NCBI RefSeq assembly: GCF_900113285.1
Contig: NZ_FOOT01000003.1
Location: 1 to 64,000 of the forward strand
Direction of reading: 5' to 3'
DNA length: 64,000 bases
Origin: Pontibacter chinhatensis
GTDB lineage: Bacteria; Bacteroidota; Bacteroidia; Cytophagales; Hymenobacteraceae
Shown here in pieces: positions 61,371-64,000 of the stretch. A model generated the notes under the pieces. The model saw only the letters and a list, made by a program, of their open reading frames with translations, made no database searches and had not been told where the DNA came from. How positions within the stretch are numbered: position 1 is the first letter of the stretch; every line of letters starts with the position of its first letter. The translations under genes and the position numbers were made by a program.

Positions 61371-61796
61371 CTATTTCTCCACTACTTCCAGAGCCGGGTT
61401 CACTGCCAGCAGGTCTGCGATAAAGGCTTCTTTGTCTTGTGGGGCCAGGTAAATTTCGTCGAAGCGGTTATACTTCAGCACCAGTCCGCCCCTGGCAAGC
61501 GCAGGCTTTATCCCCACCCACATGGTTTTCCCGTTGATAACTTTGCTGATCTTCCGGATATCAATTGTCCCCTTGAGGAAAGCGGATTTATACTTTAACT
61601 GGCCGTTTTCGATGATGTAGTAGGTATCAAAGTATAGCCACACGAACAGCGCCAGCGGACCCGCGAGGGGCAGCAGCAAAAAAGGTTTCTCGGAGAAGGT
61701 GGCGCTATCGGCAAAGTACAGGACAACCGGAAGCAGAAATGCTCCTGCCAGCATAGCATGTATAAAGGTGTCTTTCCTGGGGGCGTAGGTTTTCAT
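61371..61796 (-). CDS. Bacterial PH-like domain membrane protein
   Basis: A 141-residue protein with two N-terminal transmembrane helices (about 12-30 and 36-55, then YFDTYY). These are followed by a bacterial PH-like domain: YYIENGQLKYKSAFLKGTIDIRKISKVINGKTM and DEIYLAPQDKEAFIADLLAVNPALEV. Such proteins are common in Bacteroidota and Firmicutes; their role is unknown. It is monocistronic. Confidence 0.8.
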   Translation of the reverse strand: MKTYAPRKDTFIHAMLAGAFLLPVVLYFADSATFSEKPFLLLPLAGPLALFVWLYFDTYYIIENGQLKYKSAFLKGTIDIRKISKVINGKTMWVGIKPALARGGLVLKYNRFDEIYLAPQDKEAFIADLLAVNPALEVVEK

Positions 61797-61918
61797 AGGG
61801 TGTAAATTGGTGGTTATACTTGTCTCGCTCGTGGAGAATGCTTTTACGCTAACACTCTTTCAGAGCCGGGCAGCGGCTACACTAAATTGGCGTTTCAAAT
61901 TCTATACAACTCATCCTG

Positions 61919-63046
61919 TTAGTTTGGGCTAGCCGTTTTGAAGTAAACAAGGTAGTCGAATGATTTATTAGATTTGGTTTTATACGTTCCGTTGCCTGCT
62001 CCAATATCTCTGATTGTCAAATTCTTAAAGTCCTTCATATTTATCAATATTGGCTCTTCTCCAGCGTAATTGATGTTATTCCCTATCCAATCCGGATCTT
62101 TTAAAGGCTCAAATGTGGTCGTGCCAGTACGGTAAGTATTTCTGATTTCTCCTTCACGAAAATCGAGGCCTACTGCTACATATTCTGCTGGCAACAGCTT
62201 TTTTAAATGATGGCCTATTGGCTTATACCAACCGCTTTTGGACTTGGCGACATGCCCATTATGCGCCCAAAGAAACACCGGCTTATCTTCATGCTTTAAA
62301 TGCTCCAGTACAAGCTCAGCCATATTAGCGTCCCTTATGTTAGTGAAATTAAAAGGATTAGCTTTCTCAAAGGCAAGGGCCTGCTCTATAACTCTCTGGT
62401 GTAGATGCATAGTAGGATGAGTGCTACCGTGTTTATTAACCAAGGCTCTCAATGCCAGCACTGTCTTCTCAATTTTCTCCTGCTCTTCTTTTGGAAGCCT
62501 TTTTATGTTATAGTTACGAGATGCGCCTAATTCTTTAAGAAGTGCCAGGCCATTTAAAGGAATTGCCTTCTCGAAGTTAGGGTCTTTATCACGCAGGAAC
62601 GTTTCAACGACACCTGTTGCCACCTTAGCCGATTGGGCATCTATCCCCTTGATGGAGAGCTTTTCTGCGGCAGGTCTATCGTGGTTGTAATCGCGCATCC
62701 ATTGAATCAAGTCAGCCATTTCGCTTCCTGCATAAATGCCATACAGGCCCTTGTCGATTACCGAGTCGGGCTCTGAGCTGTTGGCGCCCCAGATATACTC
62801 ATTAATGACAGTTGCGGCAGAATAATTGGTTTCTACCAGGAGAGTCTTCGTCATCCCCCTATGCACAAACTCTTTGAACAGTTCTGCTCTATACTTGACA
62901 AACGCTGGCACCCGATGGGCTGACTCTCCAACAGCAATTACTTTGGCGTTTTGTAATTCAGGAAGTGCTGCAAGCGGTTTCTGTGCTCTTAGATCATGAA
63001 ACACAAAAAGAATAAACAGTAAAATGGGCAAAGCTGCTCTTCTCAT
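61919..63046 (-). CDS. Erythromycin esterase-like family protein
   Basis: A 375-residue exported protein (signal peptide ending DLRAQ, about residue 22). The fold and motifs are those of EreA/EreB and succinoglycan-biosynthesis-type esterases: VIAVGESAHRVPAFVKYRAELFKEFV (E and H near residues 40-43), LLVETNYSAA, and FLWAHNGHVAKSK. Catalytic glutamate and histidine positions are thus present. Known members hydrolyse the macrolide lactone, but most family members in environmental bacteria have unknown substrates. Calling it a resistance gene would go beyond the sequence. Base composition is more A/T-rich than most neighbours. Confidence 0.85.
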   Translation of the reverse strand: MRRAALPILLFILFVFHDLRAQKPLAALPELQNAKVIAVGESAHRVPAFVKYRAELFKEFVHRGMTKTLLVETNYSAATVINEYIWGANSSEPDSVIDKGLYGIYAGSEMADLIQWMRDYNHDRPAAEKLSIKGIDAQSAKVATGVVETFLRDKDPNFEKAIPLNGLALLKELGASRNYNIKRLPKEEQEKIEKTVLALRALVNKHGSTHPTMHLHQRVIEQALAFEKANPFNFTNIRDANMAELVLEHLKHEDKPVFLWAHNGHVAKSKSGWYKPIGHHLKKLLPAEYVAVGLDFREGEIRNTYRTGTTTFEPLKDPDWIGNNINYAGEEPILINMKDFKNLTIRDIGAGNGTYKTKSNKSFDYLVYFKTASPN

Positions 63047-63136
63047 CCGATGTTTAATTTAAGAGTTCGTTTCAAAAGCTACATGAACCGCTAACAGACT
63101 TGGTTTTGCTATGGCACAGCTAACGTGATGGTGAGG

Positions 63137-63745
63137 TTATAGCCTGCTGCTCTTAGAAATGACATAGGCAAACTGAAGGCCTACCGCTGGATAAAGCTGG
63201 CTGTTTCCAAAGTCAAAGTCGGTGGCATACCCCAGCCCCAAGTGAAGGTTGGAAATGAATCGCTGCCCGAGGGGCCGCTGCATGCCCCAATGCACTTCGT
63301 TCAGGAGAGTTTTATTTAAAGGTTCTTCTACCCAGTTCCAATCACTTCTCCCAAACACCCTGCTTGTGGTATACTTGGTTTGAAAGGCCACATAATTGCC
63401 TGCATTGTGCAGCGTGGATTTTGACTTCTCAATTCGCTTATCCCGGTTATAGGTATACTTAAACTCAGACCTTAAATAAGCAACCGGCTCATTGAGGATG
63501 AATGTGCTGTTAAACCCGTTGGCATAGCTGTTCTTCTCGATGGCATACCCACCGCCCAGCCCTGCGCTTAGGTTAACGGACCATTTGCTACTGAAAGGAA
63601 CTTCGTAGCCTACGCCGATTCCGTGTAGGCCGGCTTCGAGTTTTGTCAGACTCACCAGTTCTGTTGTTTGAGCTGCTTCGTCTGACTGCCCAAACGCATT
63701 AAAGCTAAGCATGGCTAAGGCTGCAAGTATAAAGTTTGTTTTCAT
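63137..63745 (-). CDS. Outer-membrane barrel-like protein, unknown
   Basis: A 202-residue secreted protein with a signal ending SFNAFGQ (about residue 19). The mature part has alternating strands (GIGVGYEVPFSSKWSVNLSAGLGGGYAIEKN, SNLHLGLGYATDFDFGNSQLYPAVGLQFAYVISK) typical of small eight-stranded barrels. It ends SKSSRL rather than with an aromatic residue. No named family was recognised. A 91-base gap separates it from the erythromycin-esterase-like gene. Confidence 0.7.
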   Translation of the reverse strand: MKTNFILAALAMLSFNAFGQSDEAAQTTELVSLTKLEAGLHGIGVGYEVPFSSKWSVNLSAGLGGGYAIEKNSYANGFNSTFILNEPVAYLRSEFKYTYNRDKRIEKSKSTLHNAGNYVAFQTKYTTSRVFGRSDWNWVEEPLNKTLLNEVHWGMQRPLGQRFISNLHLGLGYATDFDFGNSQLYPAVGLQFAYVISKSSRL

Positions 63746-63837
63746 TGTGTGTTGTGTGATCAGTTACGACTGTTAGTACAAAGGACGAGTAAGGCCAGAG
63801 TATGTATGGCTTGCATGCATTGCTGGCAAGTGGAATG

Positions 63838-64000
63838 CTACTGCACCTCTATTTTCTTCTCAAGAAAGAATGCTCTAAGCTCATTGGAGACTGGCTCTAC
63901 TTTACTGATGCGTCTTTTTGCGCCGCCTTTTAACTTTAAATCGAGGAAAGTCTTCCCATTTCTTTCTTTGAAAATGGCTTTTCCAATTTCCTGTAGCTCA
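63838..64000 (-). CDS. 3' end of an unidentified gene, cut by the window edge
   Basis: On the minus strand an open frame enters from the right edge and ends in TAG at 63838-63840, giving the last 54 or so residues. The C-terminus reads GKTFLDLKLKGGAKRRISK, then VEPVSNELRAFFLEKKIEVQ, a basic stretch followed by an amphipathic helix. I cannot name the family. It would be a partial CDS running out of the window. Confidence 0.5.
   Translation of the reverse strand, partial: ELQEIGKAIFKERNGKTFLDLKLKGGAKRRISKVEPVSNELRAFFLEKKIEVQ

Noticed and set aside
1..64000. tRNA or rRNA genes
   Set aside because: No T-loop GGTTCGAnTCC with matching acceptor stem and no rRNA-like sequence was noticed.

Overview
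The window looks like a chromosomal segment of a Bacteroidota bacterium of the Cytophagales, most likely Hymenobacteraceae and Pontibacter-like; the genus is my inference. The evidence is: type IX secretion (T9SS) cargo with PorP/SprF-type and PorE-type partners, promoters with the Bacteroidota -7 box TAnnTTTG, a bacillithiol-associated YtxJ protein, fused alpha/beta dehydrogenase E1, many SusC/lipoprotein-type signal peptides, and moderately GC-rich genes separated by AT-richer gaps. No rRNA, tRNA, CRISPR array or insertion sequence was seen.

Layout. 0-8 kb: saccharopine/alanine dehydrogenase-like protein (-), gcvP (+), a DUF4136 lipoprotein (+), a TonB-dependent receptor (-). 8-15 kb: a minus-strand operon for a 1383-residue T9SS adhesin (ice-binding-like domain, DUF11 domains, nine PKD-like repeats, type B sorting domain), a PorP/SprF-like barrel and a PorE-like OmpA protein. 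15.5-20.6 kb: lipA, a barrel protein, ytxJ, two small secreted proteins and a fused 2-oxoacid dehydrogenase E1, all minus. 20.9-31.3 kb: M16 peptidase, PepSY-like protein, a MarR regulator with aldo/keto reductase and old yellow enzyme, ispF, an M28 peptidase and a LutB-type iron-sulfur protein, all plus. 31.6-39.2 kb: nuoD separated from nuoABC by a roughly 4.5 kb block of oppositely oriented accessory genes, including an AT-rich HEPN-like protein. 39.9-46.4 kb: thioredoxin/NHL protein, DinB protein, a modification-dependent SRA-HNH endonuclease, acylphosphatase, serine dehydratase alpha and hemB. 47-57.5 kb: T9SS subtilase, lipoproteins, GroES-like protein, homogentisate dioxygenase, C-terminal processing protease, ruvX-def. 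57.6-64 kb: lipoprotein, GNAT and FUSC proteins, SRPBCC, PH-domain protein, erythromycin-esterase-like protein, a barrel protein and the 3' end of an unknown gene.

Two non-coding features stand out. First, the heptamer AAGTATA/TATACTT is scattered through genes and gaps at far above chance (24 copies counted by eye in the first 10 kb against about 1.2 expected). It also sits directly before several start codons and in the loops or arms of terminators. Second, seven intergenic islands of 0.2-0.85 kb are built from the same modules in either orientation: paired hairpins whose stems differ in sequence but keep pairing, a perfect GGACAGGTCGCGACCTGTCC palindrome, a CCCCTCCTTAGCCAAGGAGGGG-type hairpin and a longer module of about 220 bp. 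These are the best candidates for an undescribed system. All calls rest on reading the sequence; no database search was run.
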